Assembly (NCBI RefSeq): GCF_000384415.1
Contig: NZ_ARVU01000001.1
Location: 124,001 to 188,000, forward strand
Length of the DNA stretch: 64,000 nt
Source of the DNA: Cycloclasticus pugetii PS-1
Lineage (GTDB): Bacteria; Pseudomonadota; Gammaproteobacteria; Methylococcales; Cycloclasticaceae
Direction: 5' to 3'
Within the stretch, counting starts at the first letter, position 1, and each line of letters begins with the position of its first letter. The notes under the pieces are model-generated. The model had not been told where the DNA came from and ran no database searches. It worked only from the letters and a program-made list of their open reading frames with translations. The position numbers and the translations under genes are program-made. This document shows positions 25,373 to 35,871 of the stretch, piece by piece.

Positions 25373-26023
25373 TTAGAACAAAAGAGTATCTTGGCCTTCT
25401 TCCCAAGCTGGGTATTTGTTCATAATGCTAGTAAACAGTTCAGAAGAAAGATAGTGTTCAAACCAGCGCTGCAAATACGGGTAAGGGGTTTGCTTGAACC
25501 AATCAATGTCTACATGCGCAAACTGGCGAATAAAGGGAAAAATGCCAATGTCTGCAATCGAGGGTTCATCGTCCAGTAGAAAAGAATGCGCTGCTAATCG
25601 TTGATCTAAAAGGCTAAGAAAAGCCTCAGCTTGTGTACGATAGTGCTCCGCTGAGAAGTCGGGAAATCGATCAGCATATTTATAGTGATCGAGGTGTTGT
25701 TTAAATTCATTATCATTCAGTGATACTAGGCGGTTAGCGTCTAAAACCCGCGCCGAAGAACCCCTTAGGGACTGGCTATCGTTTATTGATGTTGCCCAGT
25801 GCACAATTTCCCAGCTTTCATCAATGACTTCACCAGTGGGTAACTGAAGCACAGGCACAGTTCCTTTAGGTGAGATCGCTAACATGGCAGGTGGCTTGTT
25901 GCGCAAGACAACTTCACGCAAGATCACCTTAATACCAGCGTGCTTTATTGCTAAGCGGGCTCGCATGGCATAGGGGCAGCGACGAAATGAATATAAAATG
26001 GGCGTGTTGGCTGTAGAGGTCAC
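25373..26023 (-). CDS. Glutathione S-transferase family protein
   Basis: 216 residues. The thioredoxin-like N-domain starts ILYSFRRCPYAMRARLAI (Cys at the catalytic position) with the cis-proline in GTVPVLQLP near 55, followed by DESWEIVHWA. The helical C-domain (about 95-210) has the N-capping-type motif SIADIGIFPFIRQF. It would conjugate or reduce electrophiles with glutathione in the cytoplasm. It follows the SlyD-like gene by 2 bp, so both are probably co-transcribed. Confidence 0.9.
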   Translation of the reverse strand: MTSTANTPILYSFRRCPYAMRARLAIKHAGIKVILREVVLRNKPPAMLAISPKGTVPVLQLPTGEVIDESWEIVHWATSINDSQSLRGSSARVLDANRLVSLNDNEFKQHLDHYKYADRFPDFSAEHYRTQAEAFLSLLDQRLAAHSFLLDDEPSIADIGIFPFIRQFAHVDIDWFKQTPYPYLQRWFEHYLSSELFTSIMNKYPAWEEGQDTLLF

Positions 26024-26025
26024 GT

Positions 26026-26508
26026 TTAGTGGTGGTGGCCGCCTGCGCCATGAGCATGCCCGTGTGAAATTTCTTCTTGTGTGGCGGCTCGAACATCAAC
26101 AATGTCAATGTCAAAGTGAAGCGTTTGTCCTGCAAGGGGGTGATTGGTGTCTACCTTAGCCATAAATTTACCCACTTTTACGACGTTGACTTGGTGCTGA
26201 CCTTTTTCAGTTTGCACGGTGGCAATCATGCCTGGACGCCATTTTTTAGCGCCCATTAAATGTTTGACTGGAACGCTTTGAATTGAATTATCTAGACGTT
26301 CGCCATAACCATCTTTTGGTTCAACACTGACGCTAAACTTATCGCCTGCTTGTTTGCCTTCAAGTGCTAATTGAACACCACGAATCATGCCGCCATGACC
26401 TTGTAAATACGCGATGGGTTCTTGAGCCGAAGAGCGCTCAATAATTTCTTGTTCGTCATTTTTTAAGATGTAGTTAAATCGTACAACGGTGTCTTTAGTA
26501 ATCTGCAT
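26026..26508 (-). CDS. FKBP-type peptidyl-prolyl isomerase, SlyD-like
   Basis: 160 residues from the ATG at 26508, where the family start MQITKDTVVRFNY begins; the frame is open to 26547. The FKBP half (QEPIAYLQGHGGMIRGVQLALEGKQAGD) is interrupted by the insert-in-flap chaperone domain (about 70-125). The tail is histidine-rich (HGHAHGAGGHHH) and may bind Ni or other metals, as in SlyD. It catalyses prolyl isomerisation and aids folding in the cytoplasm. It is divergent from the PHP gene. Confidence 0.92.
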   Translation of the reverse strand: MQITKDTVVRFNYILKNDEQEIIERSSAQEPIAYLQGHGGMIRGVQLALEGKQAGDKFSVSVEPKDGYGERLDNSIQSVPVKHLMGAKKWRPGMIATVQTEKGQHQVNVVKVGKFMAKVDTNHPLAGQTLHFDIDIVDVRAATQEEISHGHAHGAGGHHH

Positions 26509-26579
26509 GGTTAAAAGTTTGTGGTCAATAAATAACAATTTTAACATTCAAGTTTGCCTCACGGTGTAAACTTCATGGC

Positions 26580-27401
26580 ATGAAAAAAATTGATCTTCAT
26601 TCGCATACCCTTATTTCTGATGGGACATTAACCCCCAATGACTTGGTTGAACGGGCGAAAGCAAAGGGTGTTGAGATGTTAGCCATTACTGACCATGATA
26701 CGGTAGATGCTTATGAGCAATTGTCGCCAGCCAGTTATGACGGCTTGAAGATTATTCCTGGTGTTGAACTGTCAACGCAATGGCGAGGGGTGGGTGTTCA
26801 TGTTGTCGGTTTGAACTTAAGCCTCGATAGTGCATCGATTAAAGAAGGGGTCGCTCAGCAGGGAAAAGCACGGGCTGATCGAGCACAGATTATTGCCAAA
26901 CGGTTAACTAAACTGGTTGGCCCCATCGATTTTAATCGGGTTAGTGAAATTGCTAACCATAGCCAGATTGGGCGGCCCCATTTTGCACAGCATCTTGTTG
27001 AACTCGGTGTGGTTAAGAATATCTCCACGGCGTTCAAGAAATACTTGGGAGATGGAAAGCCGGGCGATGTAAAACAATGCTGGGCAGAGTTACCGAACAT
27101 TATCGACTGGATAGTAAAGGCAGGCGGGGTGGCAGTATTAGCGCACCCACTGAAGTATAAAATGACATGGACTAAGCGGTCGGCGTTATTGGATGATTTT
27201 ATTGCAGCAGGTGGTAGAGGGATGGAAGTTGTCTCTGGCCAGCAAACCAAGCAAGAAACGGACAGATTGGCTAGGCTGTGTGTTGAAAAAGGCTTACTGG
27301 CTTCGTGTGGCTCGGATTTTCATCAATCGAGTCAGTGGAGTGATATTGGTGCAATGTCAGCATTTCCAACGGTATGCAAACCGATTTGGCTAGACTGGTA
27401 A
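26580..27401 (+). CDS. PHP-domain phosphoesterase (RNase AM/YciV-like)
   Basis: 273 residues. The four PHP metal motifs are visible: DLHSHTLISDG near 5, ITDHDTVDAY near 37, HPLKYKM near 193 (after VAVLAH) and SCGSDFHQSS near 248. The E. coli relative is a 5'-nucleotidase/exoribonuclease that acts on short RNA and 3',5'-bisphosphates. Cytoplasmic and metal-dependent. It is divergent from slyD with 71 bp between starts and converges with the TonB-like gene (4-bp gap). Confidence 0.9.
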   Translation: MKKIDLHSHTLISDGTLTPNDLVERAKAKGVEMLAITDHDTVDAYEQLSPASYDGLKIIPGVELSTQWRGVGVHVVGLNLSLDSASIKEGVAQQGKARADRAQIIAKRLTKLVGPIDFNRVSEIANHSQIGRPHFAQHLVELGVVKNISTAFKKYLGDGKPGDVKQCWAELPNIIDWIVKAGGVAVLAHPLKYKMTWTKRSALLDDFIAAGGRGMEVVSGQQTKQETDRLARLCVEKGLLASCGSDFHQSSQWSDIGAMSAFPTVCKPIWLDW

Positions 27402-27405
27402 GCGC

Positions 27406-28071
27406 TTAGTAACTGTTCAGTCGAAACTCGATTTTTTGCTTATAGGTGGAAAGAGAGTTGAATTTGCTAGCAGGAAATCGCCACGTTTGAATTGTTTTTA
27501 AGGCAGATCGGTCAAGGGCAGATGAGCCAGAGCTTTGAATAATAATTGCTCGGGTAACACGCCCATCATTAGCCACTGAAAGATCAAAAATAACCGAACC
27601 TTCAACGCCTCTTCGCCTTGCAACGCTTGGGTATTTTGGCTTAGGTTGATAGGTTGGCTGTGGCGACATAAAAAGGGCTGGTTTTTTAACCGGCGATGGC
27701 AGGGGAGAAGCGACCTTTTTGGGTGTTACTTTAGGCGTTGCAGCGGGTGCCTTTTTTTTGACCACTTTCTTGGGCTTTGGGCTTACTTTTTTTGCTGTAG
27801 CTGCCTTTGTGACAATTTTTTTCGGTGTTACTTTCTTTGGCTTAGGTTCAGGCGGTTTAATGGGGGTTGGCGGAGTGATAGGCGTTGGCACAGCCAAAGA
27901 AATACTTATTTTCTTAGTGGCAATGCTGTCAATATCATCGCTTGAAAAAATACCGGTTTGATAGGCAAGAGCCACAACAATGGCATGAGCTACAAACGAA
28001 ATAAAGACAAATAGCAGCACTGACTTTGGCTTGTAAATAACCGACCCCCATGACTGTGCCACGCTACTCAC
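27406..28071 (-). CDS. TonB-family energy transducer
   Basis: 221 residues. One N-terminal helix (about 17-38) is followed by a Pro/Lys-rich periplasmic linker (about 60-140, repeated PKP, KKV and PPT units) and a C-terminal TonB domain (about 145-221: YPSVARRRGVEGSVIFDLSVANDGRV, LDRSALKTIQTWRFPA). It should carry proton-motive energy to outer-membrane receptors. No exbB, exbD or receptor is next to it. It begins 9 bp after rnfE on the same strand, so it may be read from the rnf transcript, which is unusual. Confidence 0.88.
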   Translation of the reverse strand: MSSVAQSWGSVIYKPKSVLLFVFISFVAHAIVVALAYQTGIFSSDDIDSIATKKISISLAVPTPITPPTPIKPPEPKPKKVTPKKIVTKAATAKKVSPKPKKVVKKKAPAATPKVTPKKVASPLPSPVKKPALFMSPQPTYQPKPKYPSVARRRGVEGSVIFDLSVANDGRVTRAIIIQSSGSSALDRSALKTIQTWRFPASKFNSLSTYKQKIEFRLNSY

Positions 28072-28080
28072 GAATTATAA

Positions 28081-28764
28081 TCAGGCTTTTTCAGGGTCCA
28101 TTGATAAAGTGACTGTTTGAGTACTTGGTTTTGCAAGTCGCTTATCAATAACATTTTTTAGCGCAATAAGTAGGCCTAAACCAATAAAGGCTCCCGGCGG
28201 TAAAATAGCGAGCAAGAAGCCTTCGTAATCGCGAATGACATAAATGACCATGTCTTTAGCCGCGTCTCCAAACATTAAATGAGCGTTTGCAAATAAAGTT
28301 CCAGAGCCAAGAATTTCACGTGCGGCGCCTAGAATAACTAAAGCGGCAGTAAAGCCAAGCCCCATAGCTAAACCATCTACCACGGATGTACCAAGAGGGT
28401 TTTTGGATGCAAAGGCCTCTGCGCGGCCAATAATGGAACAATTGGTCACAATCAGTGGAATAAAGATGCCAAGTATGAGGTATAGCTCGTAAAAGAAGGC
28501 ATTCATGAGCAGCTCAATGGCGGTGACAATGGAGGCAATAATGAGTACAAAAACGGGCAACCTAATTTCGCTACCCACTTGTCGCCGAATAATAGACACA
28601 ATAGCATTGGATAATACGAGGGTGAGGGTGGTTGCCAGCCCAAGACCTAAACCGTTAATAACGGTATTACTCACTGCCAGCAAGGGGCATAGCCCTAGTA
28701 GAGCAACGAAGGCTTGGTTGTTATCCCAAAGACCATTTTTTAAAATTTGTTTGTAACTATCCAT
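28081..28764 (-). CDS. rnfE: Rnf/Rsx electron transport complex subunit E
   Basis: 227 residues, six helices. [28 protein letters not shown] is the RnfA/RnfE-type iron-site region, with the paired family motif [19 protein letters not shown] near 108. RnfA and RnfE form the intramembrane Fe-S core that passes electrons across the membrane while Na+ or H+ is moved. Its start overlaps rnfG by 8 bp. Last structural rnf gene; the usual nth neighbour is missing here and a tonB-like gene takes its place. Confidence 0.95.
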   Translation of the reverse strand: MDSYKQILKNGLWDNNQAFVALLGLCPLLAVSNTVINGLGLGLATTLTLVLSNAIVSIIRRQVGSEIRLPVFVLIIASIVTAIELLMNAFFYELYLILGIFIPLIVTNCSIIGRAEAFASKNPLGTSVVDGLAMGLGFTAALVILGAAREILGSGTLFANAHLMFGDAAKDMVIYVIRDYEGFLLAILPPGAFIGLGLLIALKNVIDKRLAKPSTQTVTLSMDPEKA

Positions 28765-29413
28765 TGTTAGTTGCTTGGGTAATGGTTGTTAATGTTTCTT
28801 GATTGGCTTGATAATATTGTAAGGTTCTTAACACTGCTTTAACGACGGCTCTAGGTGTAATAGTAGCGCCAGTAAATTGGTCAAAACGACCTCCGTCCTT
28901 CTTAACCTGCCATAAACGGCTTACAGGGTTGTTTAATGAACGTCCATTAAAGCCGTAGATCCAATCACTCTTGTTGGTATCAATGGCATCGCCTAGCCCC
29001 GGTGTTTCGTGATGTGAGACCACGCGAACACCAATTAGTTCGCCATTCGCTCGAATAGCCACCAATAGTTTGATAGAGCCATTGTAGCCATCCGCTGCAG
29101 TCGGTGAAGCAATGATGGCCATCAGTTGGTTGTTTTTGATGGCTTTATAAATAGTGACTTCGTGTTTATTTCCAAAGGCGCTTGGGTCTACGACTTGAAG
29201 TGTATCTGTTAGCAGGTCGTTATCATGAAGCGTTTCAGGGACTAGCTCACGTAGGTTTTGTAAAATAAATAAGCGCTCATTATCTGCAATTTTTTCATGT
29301 GTTATCGAATAAGTGAGCGAGACAAGCCCAATGCCAATTAGCGAAAACAAGCCGAGCACCCAGCCAGACTTTAGAATTGATGTTTTATTATTAGCCATAT
29401 TAGTGGTGCCCAT
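28757..29413 (-). CDS. rnfG: Rnf complex subunit G (FMN-binding)
   Basis: 218 residues (213 if the ATG at 29398 is used; neither start has a clear ribosome site). A single N-terminal helix anchors a periplasmic FMN-binding domain. The flavin is attached through Thr184 in [10 protein letters not shown], matching the S/T-G-A-T flavinylation motif used by Apb[10 protein letters not shown] near 125 is also conserved. It relays electrons between RnfD and the rest of the complex. Overlaps rnfD upstream and rnfE downstream. Confidence 0.95.
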   Translation of the reverse strand: MGTTNMANNKTSILKSGWVLGLFSLIGIGLVSLTYSITHEKIADNERLFILQNLRELVPETLHDNDLLTDTLQVVDPSAFGNKHEVTIYKAIKNNQLMAIIASPTAADGYNGSIKLLVAIRANGELIGVRVVSHHETPGLGDAIDTNKSDWIYGFNGRSLNNPVSRLWQVKKDGGRFDQFTGATITPRAVVKAVLRTLQYYQANQETLTTITQATNNG

Positions 29414-30425
29414 AAACGCGTGGAGGCGTGTAATGGTCGATCAGTGGAACGGCCATATTAATAAGGATAACTGCAAAAGCAATGCCTTCGGGGTAACCAC
29501 CCCATGTGCGAATAATGTAAGTGAGTAAGCCAATTAAAACGCCATAAATAAAGCGGCCCTTTAAGGTCGCGGCTGCGGTAACCGGATCGGTAGCGATAAA
29601 GAAAGCACCGAGTATGGCGCCACCGCTAAGCAAGTGAAACAACGGTGATGGTGTCACGCTAGGTTCCAGTAGGTAGAAAGCAACGCTGATGGTGAACAAG
29701 CCACTTAACAAACCGACAGGAATATGCCAGCTAATGATTTTTTTAAATACTAATAGAAGGCCGCCCACAAGGTAAGCAATAGACACCCATTGCCAGCCTT
29801 CACCTGACAGACTACCAAATATAGATGATGAGCGTATTTCACCGATGGTTTGATTCAGGCTGAGCTGCGTCTTCATTTCATCGAGTGGTGTTGCGGCGGT
29901 TATTGCGTCAATTAGTGCTTGTTTAGGTTGTTGATCTAGAATAATGGGCAGTAGATCAGTAAAGCTGCTATCGGCAGGTAGCATTGAATAGGGCAGCATC
30001 CAAACGGTCATGCTTTTTGGAAAAGAAACCATCAAGACGGCAAAGGCAACCATCGCTGGATTGAACGGGTTATAACCGAGCCCGCCGTATAAGTGTTTGG
30101 CAATAACAATAGCAATAAAAGTACCTATGCACGGAATCCACCATGGTGCGATGGTGGGTAAGGCAAGTGCTAAAAGTACGGCAGTTACTACGGCGCTTAG
30201 GTCAGACAGAAAAGGGAGTACAGGCCTGTTACGAAGGTTCAACATGACCGCCTCAGTGATAACGGCGGTGGAAACACAGATAATAATATTGCTTAAAACG
30301 CCTAGGCCAAATTGCCAAATCATCGTAATGATGCCCGGCACTAATGCAATAAGAACCCAGAGCATCATTTTCTGAATACTATTTTGCGGTTCAATAAAGG
30401 GCGCGTTAGAGGTTAAAAAATGCAC
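29400..30425 (-). CDS. rnfD: Rnf complex subunit D
   Basis: 341 residues, about nine helices, NqrB/RnfD family. The covalent flavin threonine is in ITAATPLDE (Thr179), where the more common sequence is S-G-A-T-P. GYNPFNPAMVAFAVL and FFIATDPVTAA are other family landmarks. It forms part of the ion-translocating membrane core. Starts 3 bp after the rnfC stop. Confidence 0.95.
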   Translation of the reverse strand: MHFLTSNAPFIEPQNSIQKMMLWVLIALVPGIITMIWQFGLGVLSNIIICVSTAVITEAVMLNLRNRPVLPFLSDLSAVVTAVLLALALPTIAPWWIPCIGTFIAIVIAKHLYGGLGYNPFNPAMVAFAVLMVSFPKSMTVWMLPYSMLPADSSFTDLLPIILDQQPKQALIDAITAATPLDEMKTQLSLNQTIGEIRSSSIFGSLSGEGWQWVSIAYLVGGLLLVFKKIISWHIPVGLLSGLFTISVAFYLLEPSVTPSPLFHLLSGGAILGAFFIATDPVTAAATLKGRFIYGVLIGLLTYIIRTWGGYPEGIAFAVILINMAVPLIDHYTPPRVYGHH

Positions 30426-30428
30426 AGT

Positions 30429-31955
30429 TTAGCCCTCGTCTGGTGTTGGGTTTTTCTTGGCTTTTGAGCGACTAACAGCAGCATCAATTTCTTCCTTAGC
30501 AGGTTTGTTTTTTAACGCTGCTTTCTTTTTGCGAGAACGTTCTGCGCGTTCTGCTTTCTCACGAGCGATACGTTCTTCTCTTGCTTCAAAGCGTTCACGG
30601 GCCACATTTGATAAATGCTTTTCATGTTTTTGTACTTTTAAGGCACTTTTTGCATATCGAAAATGCTGTACCAATGGAATATGGCTGGGGCACGCGACAT
30701 CGCAACAGCCGCACTCAATACAATCAAATAAATTTAGTTTTTCAGCCTTTTCTAGCTGCTCAGAACGGCTATACCAATACAGCTGTTGTGGGAGTAGCGA
30801 AACCGGGCATACGCTGGCGCATAAGCCGCAGCGAATACAGGGCATGGCTTGTTTTTCGGTGACTACTTCTTGTTTGCTGGCAACTAGAATACAGTTGGTT
30901 GCTTTGATAATGGGGATATCGTCGTTTAACAACGCAAAGCCCATCATTGGACCGCCCATAATTAAGCGTTCGGCAAATTTTGTGTAGCCATTGCAAATAT
31001 CAATCAGTGCTTTAATAGGCGTGCCTAATCTAACCTCAAGGTTATGAGGTTTATTAACCCCTTCTCCGGTGACGGTGATAATTCTTGATGTTAGCGGTTT
31101 ACCTTCAATAACCGCCTGTTGAACGGCGTAAACAGTACCAACATTAATAGATACAATGCCAATGTCCGCAGGAATTTTGCCGCTGGGAACTTCTTTACCC
31201 GTTAGGGTTTGAATCAGTTGTTTTTCGCCACCTGTTGGGTAGATAGTTGGAATTTGAACGGCGCTAATAATGCTGTTTTGGTGCTCGGCTATGGTGCGTT
31301 GAACGGTCTTAAACGTGTCGGGTACATTGTCTTCAATAGCAAGAATCGCACGCTTTGCGCCGGTCATATGTAGCAGAATTTCAATGCCTTCTACGATGCG
31401 ATCGGAGCGCTCTTTTAATAGCCGATCATCGCAGGAGATATAAGGTTCACACTCGGCACCGTTTAAAATTAAAGTGTCGATTTGGATAGCTTTGCTTTGC
31501 GTGTTAAGTTTGATCGCGGTAGGAAATGCGGCGCCACCTAGGCCAACAATCCCAGCTTCACGAATCAGTTGAACCAGTTTCTCAGCCGATAACTGTTTGA
31601 AGTCAGCCTGAGGTGTTGGCGTTACTTCGGTATCGAGGCCATCAGTTTCTATTGTTATAGAGGGCGCAGAAAAACCAGAAGGGTGGGGGATTAGGTGGTC
31701 GGCAATGCTTATTACAGTGCCAGAGCTGCTGGCATGAATCGGTGCGCTGATCATGCCTTGCGCTTCAGCTATTTTTTGCCCACGTAGCACAGTGTCGCCA
31801 ACGTTAACCAGCGGTTTTGCAGCATTACCAATGTGCTGGCCTAAAGGGTAAATTAAGTGCTTTGGTACAGGTGCTATTTCAATGGGTAAGTTGACCGACT
31901 CATTTTTATGGTCGGCAAGCGATGGTAGACCACCTTTAAATGACCATAGTTTCAT
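30429..31955 (-). CDS. rnfC: Rnf complex subunit C (NADH/flavin and 4Fe-4S)
   Basis: 508 residues. An N-terminal barrel-sandwich domain leads into the NADH/FMN-binding region ([13 protein letters not shown] near 131, [10 protein letters not shown] near 162) and two 4Fe-4S clusters: [12 protein letters not shown] and [12 protein letters not shown], about 370-425. The C-terminus is Lys/Glu-rich ([19 protein letters not shown]), without the long Ala-rich repeats seen in many enterobacterial RnfC proteins. It accepts or donates electrons at NAD. Overlaps rnfB by 4 bp. Confidence 0.95.
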   Translation of the reverse strand: MKLWSFKGGLPSLADHKNESVNLPIEIAPVPKHLIYPLGQHIGNAAKPLVNVGDTVLRGQKIAEAQGMISAPIHASSSGTVISIADHLIPHPSGFSAPSITIETDGLDTEVTPTPQADFKQLSAEKLVQLIREAGIVGLGGAAFPTAIKLNTQSKAIQIDTLILNGAECEPYISCDDRLLKERSDRIVEGIEILLHMTGAKRAILAIEDNVPDTFKTVQRTIAEHQNSIISAVQIPTIYPTGGEKQLIQTLTGKEVPSGKIPADIGIVSINVGTVYAVQQAVIEGKPLTSRIITVTGEGVNKPHNLEVRLGTPIKALIDICNGYTKFAERLIMGGPMMGFALLNDDIPIIKATNCILVASKQEVVTEKQAMPCIRCGLCASVCPVSLLPQQLYWYSRSEQLEKAEKLNLFDCIECGCCDVACPSHIPLVQHFRYAKSALKVQKHEKHLSNVARERFEAREERIAREKAERAERSRKKKAALKNKPAKEEIDAAVSRSKAKKNPTPDEG

Positions 31956-32497
31956 GAGTTTTTCTCTTCAGAAGATTTAGGCTTTTCCCACTCCCAAAGG
32001 GACAAGGTTGTTGCCACAGGCTCCATTGTTATGCACTCAACAGGGCAAGGGGATACGCACAATTCACACCCCGTGCATTCTGCTTCGATAACGGTATGCA
32101 TATGTTTGGGTGCACCTAGAATAGCGTCTACAGGGCAGGCTTGAATACAGAGTTTGCAACCAATACAGGTATTTTCATCAATAACCGCCACTAAGTTTGC
32201 TTTTTCAACGCCGTTTTCTTCGTTGAGTGGTTTGGGTTCAACCCCTAATAAGTCTGCAAGGGCGATAATGCCTGCTTCGCCACCGGGTGGGCATTGATTG
32301 ATGTCAGCATCACCATTGGCAATAGCTTGTGCGTATGGTCGGCAGCCAGGGAAGTTACATTGACCGCATTGAGTCTGTGGTAAGACAGCATCAATTTTAT
32401 CAACCAGTGGGTCACCTTCTACCTTAAAGCGAATAGCGGCATACCCAAGAAGGATACCAAGTGCGGCGAATAAAATAATGAGTATAAAAAAAGACAT
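31952..32497 (-). CDS. rnfB: Rnf complex subunit B (ferredoxin-type)
   Basis: 181 residues. An N-terminal anchor helix (2-22), then a 4Fe-4S domain with Cys44, Cys47, Cys52 and Cys69 ([20 protein letters not shown]), then two bacterial ferredoxin clusters: [16 protein letters not shown] and [16 protein letters not shown]. It passes electrons between ferredoxin and the membrane core. Starts 3 bp after the rnfA stop and overlaps rnfC. Confidence 0.96.
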   Translation of the reverse strand: MSFFILIILFAALGILLGYAAIRFKVEGDPLVDKIDAVLPQTQCGQCNFPGCRPYAQAIANGDADINQCPPGGEAGIIALADLLGVEPKPLNEENGVEKANLVAVIDENTCIGCKLCIQACPVDAILGAPKHMHTVIEAECTGCELCVSPCPVECITMEPVATTLSLWEWEKPKSSEEKNS

Positions 32498-32500
32498 GAG

Positions 32501-33082
32501 TTAGAATTTAATCAAGCCTGAAAAGCCCATAAAGGCAACTGACATTAAGCCCGCAGTGATTAAAGCAATAGCATTACCTTTAAATGGCTCGGGCACGTCA
32601 GACACTGTAATGCGTTCTCGAATGGTGGAAAATAATACCAACACCAAAGAAAACCCTAAAGCGGCACCAAAGCCATATAAGCCAGACTCTATAAAATTAT
32701 GCTCTTCTTGAACGCTTAATAAGGCGACACCTAAGACAGCGCAATTAGTGGTAATAAGCGGCAGATAAATACCTAAAACCTGATGCAGTAAGGGGCTTGT
32801 TTTATGGACGATAGCTTCGGTCATTTGCACAACGACAGCAATAACAACAATAAAAGTAATGGTCCGCAAATATTCTAAGCCTAAAGGAGCCAGTAAATAA
32901 TGATTGGCTAAATAACTGCAAATGGACGCTAGGGTAAGTACAAATGTTGTCGCAAATCCCATACCCATAGCAGTTTCCAGCTTGTTTGAAACACCCATAA
33001 AGGGGCACAAGCCGAGAAATTTCACCAACACAAAGTTGTTGACTAGTATGGTGCTGACTAAAATGAGTAGGTATTCAGACAT
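32501..33082 (-). CDS. rnfA: Rnf/Rsx electron transport complex subunit A
   Basis: 193 residues, six helices. [28 protein letters not shown] and [17 protein letters not shown] carry the two conserved cysteines that hold the intramembrane cluster shared with RnfE. First gene of rnfABCDGE; the 166 bp before it up to metG must contain the operon promoter, but I could not pick clear -35/-10 boxes. Confidence 0.96.
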   Translation of the reverse strand: MSEYLLILVSTILVNNFVLVKFLGLCPFMGVSNKLETAMGMGFATTFVLTLASICSYLANHYLLAPLGLEYLRTITFIVVIAVVVQMTEAIVHKTSPLLHQVLGIYLPLITTNCAVLGVALLSVQEEHNFIESGLYGFGAALGFSLVLVLFSTIRERITVSDVPEPFKGNAIALITAGLMSVAFMGFSGLIKF

Positions 33083-33248
33083 AGGGTAAATAAAGGGTTT
33101 TGACTAGTATATAGCCATTAGTTCAAATCGTATGGTTGATTGTTAGCGCCTCATATAACCAGATAGAATGAAAATTGTATTTAATATTCAATTTAAGAAT
33201 TATAGGGGCTTTTTATTAAATGCTCAACTTTTTGCACCATACTGGTTT

Positions 33249-35282
33249 TTATTTAATGCGCATTCCGGGTTTTGCGCCATTGTCTGGCGATAAGATCCAT
33301 AATTCATCACCACCTGGACCTGCGGCTAGAACCATGCCTTCGGATACGCCAAAGCGCATTTTACGTGGTTTAAGATTAGCGACCATAACAGTGAGTCGGC
33401 CTTCAAGTTGCTCAGGCGTATAGGCAGATTTTAACCCTGCTAATACTTGCCGGCTTTCATCACCCAAACTTAGTGTTAAACGAAGTAATTTGTCAGCCTC
33501 TTCAACGTGCTCGGCTTTTTCAATAAGGGCAACGCGCAAATCAATATTAGCAAAATCGTCAAACTCGATAGTATTGGCTATCTTTTCAATTTTTTTAGTC
33601 GCTGGGCTTTTTGCGGCAGTAGGGGTTGAGAGTAAGTTTTCTTTCGATGCTTCAATTAAAGCGCTGAGCTTATCTGCGTCAACACGGGCCATCAAGGGTT
33701 TGAATTTATTGATGGTGTGAGCGGTTAGAGGCGATAACCCATCTGGCCAAGCAAACTCGCCGGCGTTGATAAATGTTTCAGCTTTAGCAACCATCGTTGG
33801 TACAACGGGTTTTAAGTAACTGGCAATAACATAAAATAAATTAATGCCGACACTGCAAATGTCGTGTAATTCAGCATCGCAATTGTCTTGCTTAGCAATG
33901 ACCCATGGCTGTTTTTCGTCAATATACTGGTTGGCTTTATCGGCCAAGGCAGAAATGGCGCGCATGGCTTTGCCGTATTCGCGTGACTCGTACAGTTCAG
34001 CAATAGTGTGGTTTTCCTCAACAAATGATTGGAATAGCTCAGGCTCGGAGCACGTAGCGGATAATTCATTATTAAACCGTTTTTTAATAAAGCCACTGCA
34101 ACGGCTCGCAATGTTTACCACTTTATTTACAAGGTCAGTATTGACGCGCTGGCTAAAGTCTTCGAAGTTAAGGTCGATATCTTCAACCCGGTTGCTCAAT
34201 TTTGCTGCAAAGTAATAGCGTAAATATTCAGGGTTTAAGTGCTCTAAATAAGTGCGAGCTTTGATAAAGGTGCCGCGAGACTTTGACATTTTTTCACCAT
34301 TAACGGTTAAAAAGCCATGAGAAAATATCGCGGTTGGGGTTCTAAACCCAGCACCTGTTAACATGGCTGGCCAAAATAAGGCATGAAAGTAGACAATGTC
34401 TTTGCCGATAAAGTGATAAAGCTCGGTGTTACTGTCTTTACCCCAGTACTCGTCAAAATCAAGCCCATTTTGGTCGCATAAATTCTTAAAGCTGCCCATG
34501 TAGCCAACCGGCGCATCAAGCCAAACATAAAAGAATTTGCCTGGTGCGTTAGGGATTTCAAAACCGAAGTAAGGCGCATCCCGAGAGATATCCCAATCTT
34601 GCAAGCCCACTTCAAACCATTCGTTTAGTTTGTTAGATACTTGTTCTTGTAGATGACCAGATTGAGTCCAGTCTTTTAACATGGCTTCAAATTCGCCCAG
34701 TTTAAAGAAAAAATGCTCTGACTCTTTATCAATGGGCCTTTCACCTGAAACAGCTGAAACAGGGTTAATTAAATCGGTAGGGGAATACGTTGCACTGCAG
34801 ACTTCACAGTTATCACCGTATTGATCGGCGGCACCACATTTTGGGCATTCGCCTTTGATAAAACGATCAGGAAGAAACATTTCCTTAACCGGGTCATAAG
34901 CTTGGGTGATGGTTTTGCTGTGAATATGCTGCTTTTCATGTAAGCGGTTGTAGATCAGTTCGGCAAAGTCGCGTGTTTCGTCTGAATGGGTTGTATAAAA
35001 ATTATCGAAACCAATATTAAAGTCTTGGAAGTCGGCGTTGTGCTGAGTCCATGTGTCTGCAATTAATTGCTCAGGTGTTATGCCTTCTTGTTGTGCCCTT
35101 AACATAATGGGTGTGCCGTGTGCATCATCGGCGCAAACATAATGACAGGTGTGTCCTCGCTGTTTTTGAAAACGCACCCAGATATCAGTTTGGATATATT
35201 CAACTAAATGGCCAATATGAATAGGGCCGTTAGCGTAAGGTAAAGCACTGGTAACAAGAATTTTTCTTATTTCGTTTGACAT
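33249..35282 (-). CDS. metG: Methionyl-tRNA synthetase
   Basis: 677 residues, the dimeric form. The class I signature HIGH is in [17 protein letters not shown] (residues 15-31), KMSKS is in [12 protein letters not shown] near 330, and the zinc knuckle is [17 protein letters not shown] near 145-161. A C-terminal tRNA-binding (EMAP II-like) domain spans about 575-677 ([13 protein letters not shown]). It charges initiator and elongator tRNA with methionine. Read on the same strand as, and just before, the rnf operon. Confidence 0.98.
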   Translation of the reverse strand: MSNEIRKILVTSALPYANGPIHIGHLVEYIQTDIWVRFQKQRGHTCHYVCADDAHGTPIMLRAQQEGITPEQLIADTWTQHNADFQDFNIGFDNFYTTHSDETRDFAELIYNRLHEKQHIHSKTITQAYDPVKEMFLPDRFIKGECPKCGAADQYGDNCEVCSATYSPTDLINPVSAVSGERPIDKESEHFFFKLGEFEAMLKDWTQSGHLQEQVSNKLNEWFEVGLQDWDISRDAPYFGFEIPNAPGKFFYVWLDAPVGYMGSFKNLCDQNGLDFDEYWGKDSNTELYHFIGKDIVYFHALFWPAMLTGAGFRTPTAIFSHGFLTVNGEKMSKSRGTFIKARTYLEHLNPEYLRYYFAAKLSNRVEDIDLNFEDFSQRVNTDLVNKVVNIASRCSGFIKKRFNNELSATCSEPELFQSFVEENHTIAELYESREYGKAMRAISALADKANQYIDEKQPWVIAKQDNCDAELHDICSVGINLFYVIASYLKPVVPTMVAKAETFINAGEFAWPDGLSPLTAHTINKFKPLMARVDADKLSALIEASKENLLSTPTAAKSPATKKIEKIANTIEFDDFANIDLRVALIEKAEHVEEADKLLRLTLSLGDESRQVLAGLKSAYTPEQLEGRLTVMVANLKPRKMRFGVSEGMVLAAGPGGDELWILSPDNGAKPGMRIK

Positions 35283-35369
35283 AAATAAAGGTGATAGTGT
35301 TGAGCAAGTAAGCCTAACAATAAATGGTGTTGTATAGGCGTTGGTTTATTTGGCTGTATTGTCCCATAA

Positions 35370-35402
35370 AATAAGCACAATGCCTTCGGCATTGTGCTTA
35401 TT
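35370..35402. terminator. Strong hairpin terminator downstream of the DUF3012 gene
   Basis: A perfect 15-bp stem AATAAGCACAATGCC / GGCATTGTGCTTATT with a TTC loop, followed on the minus strand by TTTATG. It lies 63 bp past the stop of the small lipoprotein gene and 87 bp ahead of metG, insulating the two. Confidence 0.8.
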
Positions 35403-35464
35403 CTTTACACGGTATGTTTTAAGTTTATGAAAAAAGTTGTCCGGTTTGTGAATTTAAAATGACG

Positions 35465-35641
35465 TTATTTAAAAACGCAGTTTTTTGCAAAATCAGATGT
35501 TTGGTTAGCGGTCCAATCAGCTTTAGATTTTTCTTTCATGTCTGTGCACCAAGCGTCACTTCCAACTTCTGGCGTGCATGCTGTAAGGGTTAATAATGTG
35601 ATAACAAGGGCGCTAAGGGCGCTTTTTTTAATGATGCTCAT
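35465..35641 (-). CDS. DUF3012 family small lipoprotein
   Basis: 58 residues, too short for usual ORF cut-offs. The ATG at 35641 has AAGGAC 6 bp upstream. A basic start (SIIKKSALSALVITLL) and lipobox LTACTP with Cys22 make a lipoprotein signal; the mature part PEVGSDAWCTDMKEKSKADW and DFAKNCVF matches DUF3012, with two further cysteines that may pair. It is probably an outer-membrane or periplasmic lipoprotein of unknown role. A strong terminator follows. Confidence 0.85.
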   Translation of the reverse strand: MSIIKKSALSALVITLLTLTACTPEVGSDAWCTDMKEKSKADWTANQTSDFAKNCVFK

Positions 35642-35871
35642 GGATGTCCTTAAAAGTATTGATGTTAGACGTGTTGTGAAAACGAGATACGGAGATGCTA
35701 CTAAAATTAGTCGCGTAGGTGTTAATAATTTTATTAACCCTTGTCGATGATGTGAGGCTGGCTTATAAATGGTTGCTTGGTTTGCGCTTTTAGTCGGTGC
35801 CTAAAATTCGCAAAAGTTGCGAATAAACGTATAGAATAGAGTGTTTTATTGCAGGGCTATTTGGAGCACAA

